This document shows, piece by piece, positions 55,620 through 64,000 of a DNA stretch of 64,000 nucleotides. Source of the stretch: Variovorax sp. OV329. GTDB taxonomy: Bacteria; Pseudomonadota; Gammaproteobacteria; Burkholderiales; Burkholderiaceae_C. The stretch covers positions 186,001 to 250,000 of the forward strand of contig NZ_FOUG01000007.1 in the NCBI RefSeq assembly GCF_900114785.1, given 5' to 3'. Positions within the stretch are counted from its first letter, which is position 1, and each line of letters opens with the position of its first letter. The notes beneath the pieces were generated by a model, which searched no databases, was not told where the DNA came from, and was given only the letters and a program-made list of their open reading frames with translations. The translations under genes were made by a program, and so were the position numbers.

Positions 55620-56468
55620 ATGTCCCTGAATCGCCGTTCGCTCCTGCTCGCCGCCCTGGGCGCGCTCGTGCCGGGCGTGAAGGCGCTCGCAGCCGCGCCA
55701 CCCCTGATGCTCGCCACGGGCTACCGGCCCGGCATGTCGCTGAACGACTACTGGGTGAGCGAAAAATTCGACGGCGTGCGCGCCTACTGGGACGGCAAGC
55801 AACTCTATTTGCGCGGCGGCGAACGCGTCGTCGCCCCGGCATGGTTCACTGCCCACTGGCCCGGCGTGCCGATGGATGGCGAGTTGTGGGCCGGCCGCGG
55901 CCGCTTCGAGCAGGCGGTCTCCACTGCGCGCAGCCAAACGCCGCAGGACGCCGCCTGGCGCGAAGTCCGCTTCATGGTCTTCGACCTGCCGGCCCAGCCC
56001 GGCAGCTTCACCGAGCGGCTGTCCGTGCTGCGCCGCCTGCTGCCCGTGGCCACCGCGCCCTCGCTGGTGCCGGTCGCGCAGCAGCGCGCCACCACGCCGG
56101 AAGACCTGCAGGTGTTGCTGGAGCGCACCGTGCGTGGCGGCGGCGAAGGGCTGATGCTGCACCTGGGCAGCGCCCCCTATCGGGCCGAGCGCAGCACCGA
56201 CCTGCTCAAGGTCAAGACCTACGAGGATGCCGACGCCCGCGTAGTGGCCCACGTCAACGGAAAGGGCCGCAACGCGAGCCGCTTGGGCGCCCTGATCGTG
56301 GAGATGCCCGACGGGCGGCGCTTCAAGCTGGGCACCGGCCTGACCGACGCGCAGCGCGAGGCACCCCCGCCGGTGGGCAGCTGGATCAGCTACCGCTACA
56401 ACGGCGCCACCGAAAGCGGCCTGCCGCGCTTCGCGCGCTTCCTGCGCGAGCGGCCGGACCTCGGCTGA
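55620..56468 (+). CDS. ligE: Exported ATP-dependent DNA ligase, LigE type
   Basis: A 282-residue minimal ATP-dependent DNA ligase with an N-terminal signal peptide (RRSLLLAALGALVPGVKALA, cleavage near residue 27). The nucleotidyl Lys49 lies in SEKFDGVRAYWDG, then MDGELWAGRGRFEQ, GEGLMLH and LLKVKTYEDADARV. The OB-fold C-terminal part ends GATESGLPRFARFL. There is no DNA-binding or zinc domain, as in the LigE group of Haemophilus and Neisseria, which acts in the periplasm and is linked to DNA uptake or extracellular DNA. The ATG at 55620 gives the signal peptide; the start at 55566 would put 18 basic residues before it. Confidence 0.9.
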   Translation: MSLNRRSLLLAALGALVPGVKALAAAPPLMLATGYRPGMSLNDYWVSEKFDGVRAYWDGKQLYLRGGERVVAPAWFTAHWPGVPMDGELWAGRGRFEQAVSTARSQTPQDAAWREVRFMVFDLPAQPGSFTERLSVLRRLLPVATAPSLVPVAQQRATTPEDLQVLLERTVRGGGEGLMLHLGSAPYRAERSTDLLKVKTYEDADARVVAHVNGKGRNASRLGALIVEMPDGRRFKLGTGLTDAQREAPPPVGSWISYRYNGATESGLPRFARFLRERPDLG

Positions 56469-56475
56469 TCGAGGC

Positions 56476-57300
56476 TCAGGGCGTCTGCCCGGCCTTGAGC
56501 CGGTTTTCGATCTCGTCCAGCACCGGCAGCAGGTCGGCGACGCTGTCGATCACGAAATGCGCACCCGAGGCCTTCAGCTTCTCCGTGGCTGCGGCGCGCA
56601 GCGCCTGCTGCCGGTCGGCAGGCAGCGCCTGCCAGTCGGCCAGGGGCAGTCCCACCCCGTTGCCGCTCACCGCCAGGCCGACAGTCCAGGTGCCGGCGTT
56701 CAGGCCTTCCTCGATGCCCACGCCGGTGTCGTCCACCTTCACCACCGATGAAGCCGGCCACACGCCCAGGTCGGCGAAGCTGCGATACATCATCAGCGGC
56801 GACGGGCGGCCGGCGACCAGGTCGCCGGCACACACCAGGTTGTCCGGCACGTACCCAGCGCGGGCCGCGATCGGCGTGACGATGTCCATGATGGGCCGGT
56901 TGTAGCCGGTGGTGGAGCCGATCTTCAGGCCGCGCGCACGGATCTGCTGCACGGCTTCCAGCGCGCCGGGAATGAAGTCCGCGAAGTCGGCCACGATGGC
57001 CGCGTTCATTGGCGTGAACACTTCGTAGAGCGTATCGACATCGCTGTCGGTGAAGGGCTTGCCATGGCGCGCCTGCCATTGCGCCGCCACGTGCGGCAGG
57101 CGGCCGAGGGCCTGGATGTGGTCCCACTTGGCCATGCCCATGGGGCCGCGTGCGTCCTCGATGCTGATGTCGATCTCATACTGGCGGAACAGCTTCACGA
57201 AAGCGCCCATGGGCGCGCAGGAGCCGAAGTCGATGATGGTGCCCGCCCAGTCGAAGACCACGGCGGAGAGTTTCTGGGGATGTGCTGCTGCTGCTGTCAT
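56476..57300 (-). CDS. phnX: Phosphonoacetaldehyde hydrolase PhnX
   Basis: A 274-residue haloacid-dehalogenase-like enzyme that splits phosphonoacetaldehyde to acetaldehyde and phosphate. The nucleophile Asp is in VVFDWAGTIIDFG. The Schiff-base Lys is in RGPMGMAKWDHIQAL, a PhnX-specific motif, and the metal-binding Asp pair is in VKVDDTGVGIEEG. It is convergent with ligE (7 bases) and lies 22 bases after the flavin-oxidase gene. It is the only phosphonate bond-breaking enzyme here that can be named with confidence. Confidence 0.96.
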   Translation of the reverse strand: MTAAAAHPQKLSAVVFDWAGTIIDFGSCAPMGAFVKLFRQYEIDISIEDARGPMGMAKWDHIQALGRLPHVAAQWQARHGKPFTDSDVDTLYEVFTPMNAAIVADFADFIPGALEAVQQIRARGLKIGSTTGYNRPIMDIVTPIAARAGYVPDNLVCAGDLVAGRPSPLMMYRSFADLGVWPASSVVKVDDTGVGIEEGLNAGTWTVGLAVSGNGVGLPLADWQALPADRQQALRAAATEKLKASGAHFVIDSVADLLPVLDEIENRLKAGQTP

Positions 57301-57322
57301 GAGTGAATCCGTTGAGTGGCCG

Positions 57323-58447
57323 CTACCAGGCGGCGAAGACTTCCTCGGCAATGCCGAAGGCGGTGCTGGCACCCGTGCCGCTGGTCACCAGCACCAGGCG
57401 GGTGGCGTCGTCGGGCGCATCGATGACGCAGTCGGTGGTGGCGGACGAGGGGTAGATGCCCACCCAGCGCTCGCTCACGCGCGAACCCGGCGCCACCTTG
57501 ATCGCCTTGTGCATGTGCGCCAGGATGATCTCGTCCACACGCTGGTCGGCAAAGGGCTCCGGTGCCGCGCCATAGTGATGCGAATCGCCCACCACCAGCG
57601 AGCCGTCGGCGCTTTGCACCACGATGAGGTGGATGCCGTTGGCCAGGGCCTCGCCCTCTTCTTCCTGCAGTTGCGCAAGCAGCTTCTGCGCGGCGGGCAG
57701 CTTGCTGTAGCCGTGGTAGCGCACCAGGCTCAGGTCGGACATGACCGAGCCCGGCAGCTTGAAGTCGTCCTGCGGCTGTACGCGCAGCATGTGCAGCAGG
57801 CACAGCCGAAGGTCGTATTGCGCGATGCTCTCGGCGAAAAGGCCGTTGAGATCGGTGTTGGTGCACACCGCCACGCGCTCGGCATGCATCAGCGCACGCG
57901 AGGTGCGCACGCGCGGCGCGGCGACTTCGAGCACGGCCTCGCCGAAGCGGAACTGCACGCCCATCGCCTCGGCCAGCCAGCGCGCGAGTCGGCCGATGGC
58001 GGTCCGCGACTCGACTCGAATTTCGTGCGGGCTGTAGAGAACGCCTTGGGCGCCCGCCAGCTCGAGCGCCGGTGCGCGGCGGGCGGCTTCGCCCACGGCG
58101 AGCAGTTCGCAGCCCTCGGCCATTTCGGTGGCCATGAATTCCTGAAGCACTGCCAGTGCCTGCGGTCTGAATGCGCTGAGCCAGAGGCCCTGGTGCAGCG
58201 TGGCGATGCCCGCTGCCGGCGCCACCTCGCCCCACACCTCGCGCGCCCGGCGCGCGCGCCGCCACGTATCACCCGCACCCTGTCCGGTGACGGTGATGAA
58301 CCCGAAGTTGCGGATGGAAGCGCCGACGCAGGCGGCGTCACGCTCCACCACGCACACCTTCAGCCCCTGGCGGGCAGCGGTGTAGGCATGGGCCAGGCCG
58401 ACGATGCCGGCACCGACCACGATCAGGTCGAATCGCGTGTCTGTCAT
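57323..58447 (-). CDS. Phosphonate-linked FAD-dependent oxidoreductase (TIGR03364 type)
   Basis: A 374-residue flavoprotein of the DAO/glycine oxidase fold. The dinucleotide-binding motif VVGAGIVGLAHAYTAARQGL and the GASIRNFGFITVTGQ block match the TIGR03364 group found beside phnX. The C-terminal VTSGTGASTAFGIAEEV completes the FAD site. Relatives are thought to oxidise aminophosphonates or their N-methyl forms. Here it could deliver phosphonoacetaldehyde to PhnX in place of the aminotransferase PhnW. It lies 22 bases before phnX and 19 bases after the permease gene. Confidence 0.88.
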   Translation of the reverse strand: MTDTRFDLIVVGAGIVGLAHAYTAARQGLKVCVVERDAACVGASIRNFGFITVTGQGAGDTWRRARRAREVWGEVAPAAGIATLHQGLWLSAFRPQALAVLQEFMATEMAEGCELLAVGEAARRAPALELAGAQGVLYSPHEIRVESRTAIGRLARWLAEAMGVQFRFGEAVLEVAAPRVRTSRALMHAERVAVCTNTDLNGLFAESIAQYDLRLCLLHMLRVQPQDDFKLPGSVMSDLSLVRYHGYSKLPAAQKLLAQLQEEEGEALANGIHLIVVQSADGSLVVGDSHHYGAAPEPFADQRVDEIILAHMHKAIKVAPGSRVSERWVGIYPSSATTDCVIDAPDDATRLVLVTSGTGASTAFGIAEEVFAAW

Positions 58448-58466
58448 TGGAAAGAAGTGAAAGGGT

Positions 58467-60203
58467 TCAAGCGCGCGACGCACCGCGCCAGGCCTGCGTG
58501 CGGGCCTCGAGCCACTTGCCCAGCAACAGGAAGAGCAGCGTCGCCACGAGGGACACGCCGGCAATCAGCACCGCCATCGCCGCGGCGGCGCCGGTCTCGC
58601 CGGCTTCATCCAGGTTGAGAATCGCCACCGCCGCCACCTTGGTGTCGGGCGAGTAGAGGAAGACCACCGCCGAGATGGTCGTCATCGCGTTGATGAAGAA
58701 GTAGCGCGACACGTCCAGCAGCGTGGGCAGGCAGATGGGCAGCGTCACGCGCCAGAAGGTCCGGTAGAACGGCACCTTGAGCGAAGCGGACACGGCCTCG
58801 AACTCCGGGTCGATGGCCTTGAGCGCCGTCACCATCGTCAGGTGGCCGGTGGTGTAGAAGTGCACCACGGTGCACAGCACCAGCAAGCTCATGGTCTGGT
58901 ACAGGCCATTGAGCGGGTTGCCCGGCGCGTTGAAGAAGAAGATGTAGCCCAGGCCCAGCACCAGGCCGGGCACGGCCATCGGCAGCATGGCCATCAACCG
59001 CACCACGCCGCGCAAGCCCGAGAGGCCCCGCGTCTTCTCCAGGAGGTAGGCGCCGACGAAGACGATGATGGTGCCAAACACTGCGGTGCCCGCCGACATG
59101 CGGATGCTGTTCCACAGCGCTTCGCCCAGCCCGGCATCGACCAGGCCGGCCACGTAGTGGTCCAGGCTGGGCGCCAGGTTGTACGGCCACAGCTTGGCGA
59201 AGGAAGCGAACACCGCCATGCCGAACATGGCGACCATCAGCGCCGCGATGGACAGGCAGTAGGCCGTCATCGCCGTGTCGAAGCGCTTCGAGGGCCGCGG
59301 CACCAGCGCCACGGCGCGCGCCGACAGGGCCGAGTTCTGCTTGCGCTGCACGAAATGGTCGATCAGGAAGGTCAGCGCCGCCGGCGTGAGCAGCAGCAGC
59401 GCCACCACCGCGCCGCGCTGGAAGTCCTGCTGGCCGATCACGAGCTTGAACACGTCGGTGGCCAGCACGTTGAAGTTTCCGCCCACGACCTTGGGAATGC
59501 CGAAGTCGGTGATGACCAGCGTGAAGCACAGCAGCGCCGCCGAGATGAGGCCGTACTTGGCGCCCGGCAGCGTGATGGTGAAGAACTTGCGCACCGTGCT
59601 CGTGCCCAGCGCGTCGGCCGCCTCGTACAGCCGCGCATCCGCCAGCCGCAACGCCGTGACCAGGATCATCAGCACATGCGGAAAGGTGGCGAAGCACTCG
59701 GCCAGCACGATGCCCTGCGCGCCGTAGATCCCCGGGAAGCCCAGCGACAGCCAGAACTCCTTGGCAACGCCTTGGTTGCCGAACCAGTAGATGATCGAGA
59801 TGGCCGACAGCAGCGAAGGCGCCAGCAGCGGCAGCAGGCTGATGGTGCGGAAGATGCCCTTGGCCGGCACGCAGCTGCGCGTGAGCGCGTAGGCAAAGCC
59901 GAAGGCCAAAGGCACCACGATGAGCGTGACCAGCAACGACACCCACACGCTGTGCCACAGGCTGGTGAGCAGGGCCGGCGAAGCCAGGTAGGCAGCGAAG
60001 GCGCCCAGGCCGGAGCCGTCGGGCGACTCCACCGCCTTGGCCAGGATCGTGAACAGCGGCGCGACCATGGCCAGGCCCAGCAACAGCGCGATGGCCACCA
60101 GGCCCAGTTGCGCCACGCGCTCGGTCCAGTGGATGCGCAGCTTGACCTGCCGCGTCATGCGCAGCGCCTGGGCGGGATCGACGCCGACGAGAGGACCGTG
60201 CAT
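58467..60203 (-). CDS. 2-Aminoethylphosphonate ABC transporter permease (PhnU2-type, fused)
   Basis: A 578-residue protein with two fused binding-protein-dependent permease units, each with an EAA loop (ADALGTSTVRKFFTITLPGA and FWRVTLPICLPTLLDVSRYF), and about 12 helices. This double-length form matches the PhnU2 group linked to phosphonate uptake in Burkholderia. I used the ATG at 60203, 14 bases after the ATPase stop, behind a GAGGTG. A TTG at 60221 (overlapping as TTGA) would add 6 residues. Confidence 0.88.
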   Translation of the reverse strand: MHGPLVGVDPAQALRMTRQVKLRIHWTERVAQLGLVAIALLLGLAMVAPLFTILAKAVESPDGSGLGAFAAYLASPALLTSLWHSVWVSLLVTLIVVPLAFGFAYALTRSCVPAKGIFRTISLLPLLAPSLLSAISIIYWFGNQGVAKEFWLSLGFPGIYGAQGIVLAECFATFPHVLMILVTALRLADARLYEAADALGTSTVRKFFTITLPGAKYGLISAALLCFTLVITDFGIPKVVGGNFNVLATDVFKLVIGQQDFQRGAVVALLLLTPAALTFLIDHFVQRKQNSALSARAVALVPRPSKRFDTAMTAYCLSIAALMVAMFGMAVFASFAKLWPYNLAPSLDHYVAGLVDAGLGEALWNSIRMSAGTAVFGTIIVFVGAYLLEKTRGLSGLRGVVRLMAMLPMAVPGLVLGLGYIFFFNAPGNPLNGLYQTMSLLVLCTVVHFYTTGHLTMVTALKAIDPEFEAVSASLKVPFYRTFWRVTLPICLPTLLDVSRYFFINAMTTISAVVFLYSPDTKVAAVAILNLDEAGETGAAAAMAVLIAGVSLVATLLFLLLGKWLEARTQAWRGASRA

Positions 60204-60217
60204 GGACACCTCGACGC

Positions 60218-61309
<1,092 letters not shown>

Positions 61310-61319
61310 GGCAGTGGCC

Positions 61320-62354
61320 TTACTTCTTCGCCTCGCTCTTGGCGTCGTAGCGGCGGGTCCACTCGGCCAGGGTGCGCTCGCGCGAGCTCGCGGCCTGGTC
61401 GAAGTTCACCTTGATCAAGCGCGACTCGTAGTCGGCCGGCACGTTGGCCAGCTTGGGCGCCACGCCGGGCTGCGCGGTGACTGCGAAGTTCTTGCCGTAC
61501 AGCAGCATCGCGTCCTTGGACGAGGCCCAGTCGGCCAGCTTCTTCGCCGCGTCCAGCTTCTTCGTGCCCTTGTAGATGCCGAAGGACTCTAGGTCCCAGC
61601 CCAGGCCTTCCTTGGGGAACACCAGTTCGATGGGCGCGCCCTTGGCCTTGTTGGTGTGGCCGCGGTACTCGAAGGAAATGCCGGCCACGTACTCGCCGGC
61701 GGCAGCCATGTTGCATGGCTTGGAGCCGGAGTGGGTGTACTGCGCGATGTTCTCGTGCAGCGCGTCCATGTACTTCCAGCCGCCGCCCTTGCCGTTCTCG
61801 TCGCCCCACAGCTGCAGCCAGGCCACCACGTCGAAGTAGCCGGTGCCGGAGGACGCCGGGTTGGGCATCACCACCTGTCCCTTGAACTCGGGCTTGGTCA
61901 GGTCCTTCCAGCTGGTCGGGATCGGGATGTTCTTCTTCCTGGCCTCGACGGTGTTGACGCACACCACGGCGCCGAACACGTCCATGCCCCACCAGGCCGG
62001 CGGCGACTTCTTGTCGCGGTACTGCGGCATGATGGCGTCGAGGTTGATCGGCGCATAGGGCTCCAGCATGCCGTTCTTGTCGAAGAGGGCCATGCTGGAC
62101 GCGGCCACGCCCCACACCGCGTCGGCCTGCGGGTTGGCCTTCTCGGCCAGCAGCTTGGCGGTGACCACGCCGGTGGAATCGCGCACCCACTTGATCTCGA
62201 TGTTGGGCTCGACCTTGTTGAAGGCTTCCTGGTAGGCCTTGAGCTGGTCGGTCTCCAGCGCGGTATAGACGGTCAGCTGTGTCTTCTGCGCCAGGGCTGC
62301 GCCCGAGAGGACGAGGCCGATGGCGGCGGCCAGGATGCGTTTCGCGTAGGTCAT
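61320..62354 (-). CDS. 2-Aminoethylphosphonate ABC receptor (PhnS2-type)
   Basis: A 344-residue periplasmic receptor of the iron(III)/polyamine class. The signal peptide (1-22) ends GAALAQ; the mature part starts KTQLTVYTALETDQLKAYQE and shows WVRDSTGVVTAKLLAEKANP and MPNPASSGTGYFDVVAWLQL. Similar proteins are the PhnS2 group of aminoethylphosphonate importers. It is the first gene of the minus-strand phn run and is divergent from the GntR gene, with 165 bases between them. Confidence 0.9.
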   Translation of the reverse strand: MTYAKRILAAAIGLVLSGAALAQKTQLTVYTALETDQLKAYQEAFNKVEPNIEIKWVRDSTGVVTAKLLAEKANPQADAVWGVAASSMALFDKNGMLEPYAPINLDAIMPQYRDKKSPPAWWGMDVFGAVVCVNTVEARKKNIPIPTSWKDLTKPEFKGQVVMPNPASSGTGYFDVVAWLQLWGDENGKGGGWKYMDALHENIAQYTHSGSKPCNMAAAGEYVAGISFEYRGHTNKAKGAPIELVFPKEGLGWDLESFGIYKGTKKLDAAKKLADWASSKDAMLLYGKNFAVTAQPGVAPKLANVPADYESRLIKVNFDQAASSRERTLAEWTRRYDAKSEAKK

Positions 62355-62463
62355 GGGACGGGACTCCATCTGTTCTTGGAAAACAAGGAATGTGGCTTCG
62401 CGAGAAGTCATCTTCATGACACAACTGCAAAGCAAAATCGGGGCCCGCGTCAGAGTTTTGTCT

Positions 62464-62489
62464 ATTGTCTTTGGTAGATCGTAGACAAT
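62464..62489. promoter_or_regulatory. Inverted-repeat operator candidate between the phn receptor and GntR genes
   Basis: ATTGTCT (62464-62470) and AGACAAT (62483-62489) are perfect 7-base arms 12 bases apart, 31 bases upstream of the regulator ATG. They lie in an AT-rich part of the divergent gap. GntR/FadR-type repressors often bind such TTGT/ACAA half-sites. It could serve both directions. Confidence 0.6.
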
Positions 62490-62519
62490 CTCCCATCAAC
62501 CTCTTACGATTTCCCCAGC

Positions 62520-63281
62520 ATGGCCACCCCTCTTTCCAGCCAGTCCGCCATCGCCCAGTTGCAGAGCCATTCGCTCACCACCCTGGTGCAGGCCGAGATC
62601 GAGCGCATGATCCTGGACGGAGAGCTCCAGTCCGGTGCGAAGCTGACCGAATCCACCCTCGCCGACCAGCTGGGCGTGTCACGCGGCCCGGTGCGCGAGG
62701 CCTTCCGCATGCTGGAGGAGTCCGGCCTGGTCAGCACCATCAAGAACCGCGGCGTGTTCGTGCGCGACGTGCCGCTGCAGGAGGCGCTGGAGATCTTCGA
62801 GGTGCGCGCTGTGATGGACCTGTACGTGGGCCGCAAGCTGGCCGAGACCATCACGCCGGCCCAGGTCAAGGAGCTGCGCCAGCTGGTGGACGCCATGGAC
62901 CAGGCGGTGAAGGGCGACAACGCCCGCGACTACCACCGCCTCAACCTCAAGTTCCACGACCGCCTGCTGGAGCTCTCGGACAACGCCAAGCTCACCACCA
63001 CCTACCGCAAGCTGGTCAACGAACTCTCGCTGTTCCGCCGCCAGAACCTCACGCCGGAATCGATGGCCGTGTACACGCGCGAGCACAAGCAGATCGTGAA
63101 GGCCATCGCCGCCGGCGACCCCGAGGCGGCCGGGCAGGCGATGTTTCAGCATGTGATGAACAGCCGCGAGCGGACCCTTGCGTATTACCGCGACAGGAAT
63201 ACTGCGGGCGAGCCGGCGCCGGCCAAGGCCGTGGCCACCCGGTCGTCCAGCCGGCGCAGCCCTGCGCGCGTCGCCGCCTGA
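62520..63281 (+). CDS. GntR-family regulator (FCD type), phosphonate-associated
   Basis: A 253-residue regulator. The winged helix-turn-helix (about 20-85) has MILDGELQSGAKLTESTLAD, QLGVSRGPVREAFRMLEESG and LVSTIKNRGVFVRDVPLQEA. The FCD effector domain carries the metal-binding Asp/His pattern (RLNLKFHDRLLELSDNAKL, then HKQIVKAIAAGDPEAAGQAM FQHV in pieces). The C-terminal 25 residues are a basic tail. Divergent from the importer genes, with a 5-base gap to the HD gene. It matches the PhnR-like group of Burkholderiales. Confidence 0.9.
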   Translation: MATPLSSQSAIAQLQSHSLTTLVQAEIERMILDGELQSGAKLTESTLADQLGVSRGPVREAFRMLEESGLVSTIKNRGVFVRDVPLQEALEIFEVRAVMDLYVGRKLAETITPAQVKELRQLVDAMDQAVKGDNARDYHRLNLKFHDRLLELSDNAKLTTTYRKLVNELSLFRRQNLTPESMAVYTREHKQIVKAIAAGDPEAAGQAMFQHVMNSRERTLAYYRDRNTAGEPAPAKAVATRSSSRRSPARVAA

Positions 63282-63285
63282 CGCC

Positions 63286-63831
63286 ATGGCCCTCGACATC
63301 GACGACATCCAGACCCTGTTCGAGCGCCGCGGCGCAGAGCAGTACAGCGGCGAGCCCGTCACCCAGCTGCAGCATGCGCTGCAGACGGCGCACCTGGCCG
63401 AACTCGCAGCGGCAGACGACGAATTGGTCACCGCCGCCCTCTTGCACGACCTGGGCCACCTGCTGAACGAGCAGGGCGAGACGCCCTCGCTGCGTGGCAT
63501 CGACGACCTGCACCAGTATTTCGCCCTGCCTTTCCTTCGCGGCCTGTTCGGCGAGCGCCTGCTGCATGCCATCCAGTGGCACGTGGATGCCAAGCGCTAC
63601 CTCTGCGCGACGCGGCCCGAGCACTGGGCCTCGCTGTCCGAAGACTCCAGGCGCAGCCTCGTCCTGCAGGGCGGCGTCTTTTCGGCGGAAGAAGCACAGG
63701 CTTTCATCGCCCGGCCGCATGCCCAGGACGCCGTGCAGCTGCGCCTGTGGGACGACCTGGCCAAGGCATCGGACCGCCCCACCCCACCGCTGTCGCATTT
63801 CCTGGAACGCGCCCGGCGCTGCAGCCTGTGA
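63286..63831 (+). CDS. PhnZ-like HD-domain protein of phosphonate loci
   Basis: A 181-residue protein of the HD superfamily. Metal-binding residues are visible: His in LQHALQTAHLAE, the HD of AALLHDLGHLLNEQ, His in DDLHQYFALPFL, His in IQWHVDAKRYLCA and Asp in LRLWDDLAK. PhnZ is a mixed-valence di-iron oxygenase that splits 2-amino-1-hydroxyethylphosphonate to glycine and phosphate; this protein belongs to the related group that travels with phn genes. The usual partner PhnY is not in the window. It starts 5 bases after the regulator gene and overlaps the next gene as GTGA. Confidence 0.85.
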   Translation: MALDIDDIQTLFERRGAEQYSGEPVTQLQHALQTAHLAELAAADDELVTAALLHDLGHLLNEQGETPSLRGIDDLHQYFALPFLRGLFGERLLHAIQWHVDAKRYLCATRPEHWASLSEDSRRSLVLQGGVFSAEEAQAFIARPHAQDAVQLRLWDDLAKASDRPTPPLSHFLERARRCSL

Positions 63832-64000
63832 GCGGGCCGATCCTCCTGGCCGTCCTCTTCGGCGCCCTGCTGCACGCCAGCTGGAACGCCTTCATCAAGG
63901 CCGGCAAGGACAAGGCGCTGGACACCGCGCTGGTGCACAGCCTGGGTTTCTTCGTCGCCATCCCGCTGTTGATGCACACCGGCCTGCCGAAGCCGGGGGC
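63828..64000 (+). CDS. EamA-like phosphonate-associated membrane protein, partial
   Basis: The gene runs off the right edge; 57 codons are visible. It starts with GTG at 63828, overlapping the HD gene as GTGA. The first helix ILLAVLFGALLHASWNAFIK is the entry of an EamA/DMT-type transporter; the group linked to phosphonate utilisation begins in this way. The visible piece then has KAGKDKALDTALVHSLGFFV, the second helix. Its substrate could be a phosphonate or an amine; this cannot be read from the fragment. Confidence 0.75.
   Translation, partial: MSGPILLAVLFGALLHASWNAFIKAGKDKALDTALVHSLGFFVAIPLLMHTGLPKPG

Overview
The window is GC-rich, tightly packed bacterial chromosome with no insertion sequence, prophage, CRISPR array, rRNA or tRNA that I could recognise. 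Gene order and protein families point to a motile betaproteobacterium of the order Burkholderiales, most likely the family Comamonadaceae (Variovorax/Ramlibacter/Acidovorax-like). The pointers are the fliKLMNOPQR run, the smpB-ratA-rnfH-guaB-guaA neighbourhood, rimP-nusA-infB-rbfA-truB-typA, a Bug/TctC-type solute receptor, and a phn cluster of the Burkholderia type. The genus is inference.

Layout. 1-4.7 kb: end of fliK and fliL-fliR, the flagellar switch and export-gate operon (plus strand). 4.7-11.0 kb (minus): a small DUF2945 protein; a two-gene radical-SAM/UdgX DNA-repair operon directly behind a near-consensus LexA box; a chemoreceptor with a sigma-28 type promoter; and an orphan protein with a PD-(D/E)XK-like motif set. 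11.1-19.3 kb (minus): an eight-gene catabolic cluster (MaoC hydratase, TctC receptor, MmgE/PrpD, acyl-CoA dehydrogenase, CaiB CoA-transferase, GntR regulator, MFS transporter, HpcH/CitE lyase) that could activate, oxidise, hydrate and cleave a branched dicarboxylate. 19.4-25.0 kb: a TPP riboswitch and the thiamine genes cytX, thiD (opposite strand), thiO, thiS, thiG and thiE.

25-29.8 kb (minus): a lone ABC solute receptor, DUF72, the 2H phosphoesterase ThpR, a DUF2325 protein and a ZIP metal transporter. 29.8-33.7 kb (minus): guaB and guaA with a Phd/VapC-type toxin-antitoxin pair between them; a 27-bp palindrome in the guaB-antitoxin gap looks like terminator, promoter and operator at once. 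33.8-39.4 kb: a DUF4124 protein, rnfH, ratA, smpB, an ECF sigma factor with anti-sigma factor and a COG4315 lipoprotein, two YXWGXW-repeat secreted proteins and an EamA transporter.

39.4-47.8 kb (minus): the translation/transcription operon rimP-nusA-infB-rbfA-truB-typA. 47.9-54.6 kb (minus): the Yej-type peptide importer (yejA, yejB, yejE, yejF) followed by a YbfB-type MFS gene. 54.7-56.5 kb (plus): fabI and an exported LigE-type DNA ligase. 56.5-64 kb: an aminoethylphosphonate locus, with phnX, a flavin oxidase, a three-gene ABC importer, a divergent GntR regulator, a PhnZ-like HD protein and a truncated membrane protein.

Most of the window is ordinary core genome. The stretches most worth a second look are the SOS-linked radical-SAM/UdgX operon, the toxin-antitoxin pair wired into the gua genes, the orphan nuclease-like protein, the exported ligase, and a phosphonate locus in which no PhnW aminotransferase is visible.
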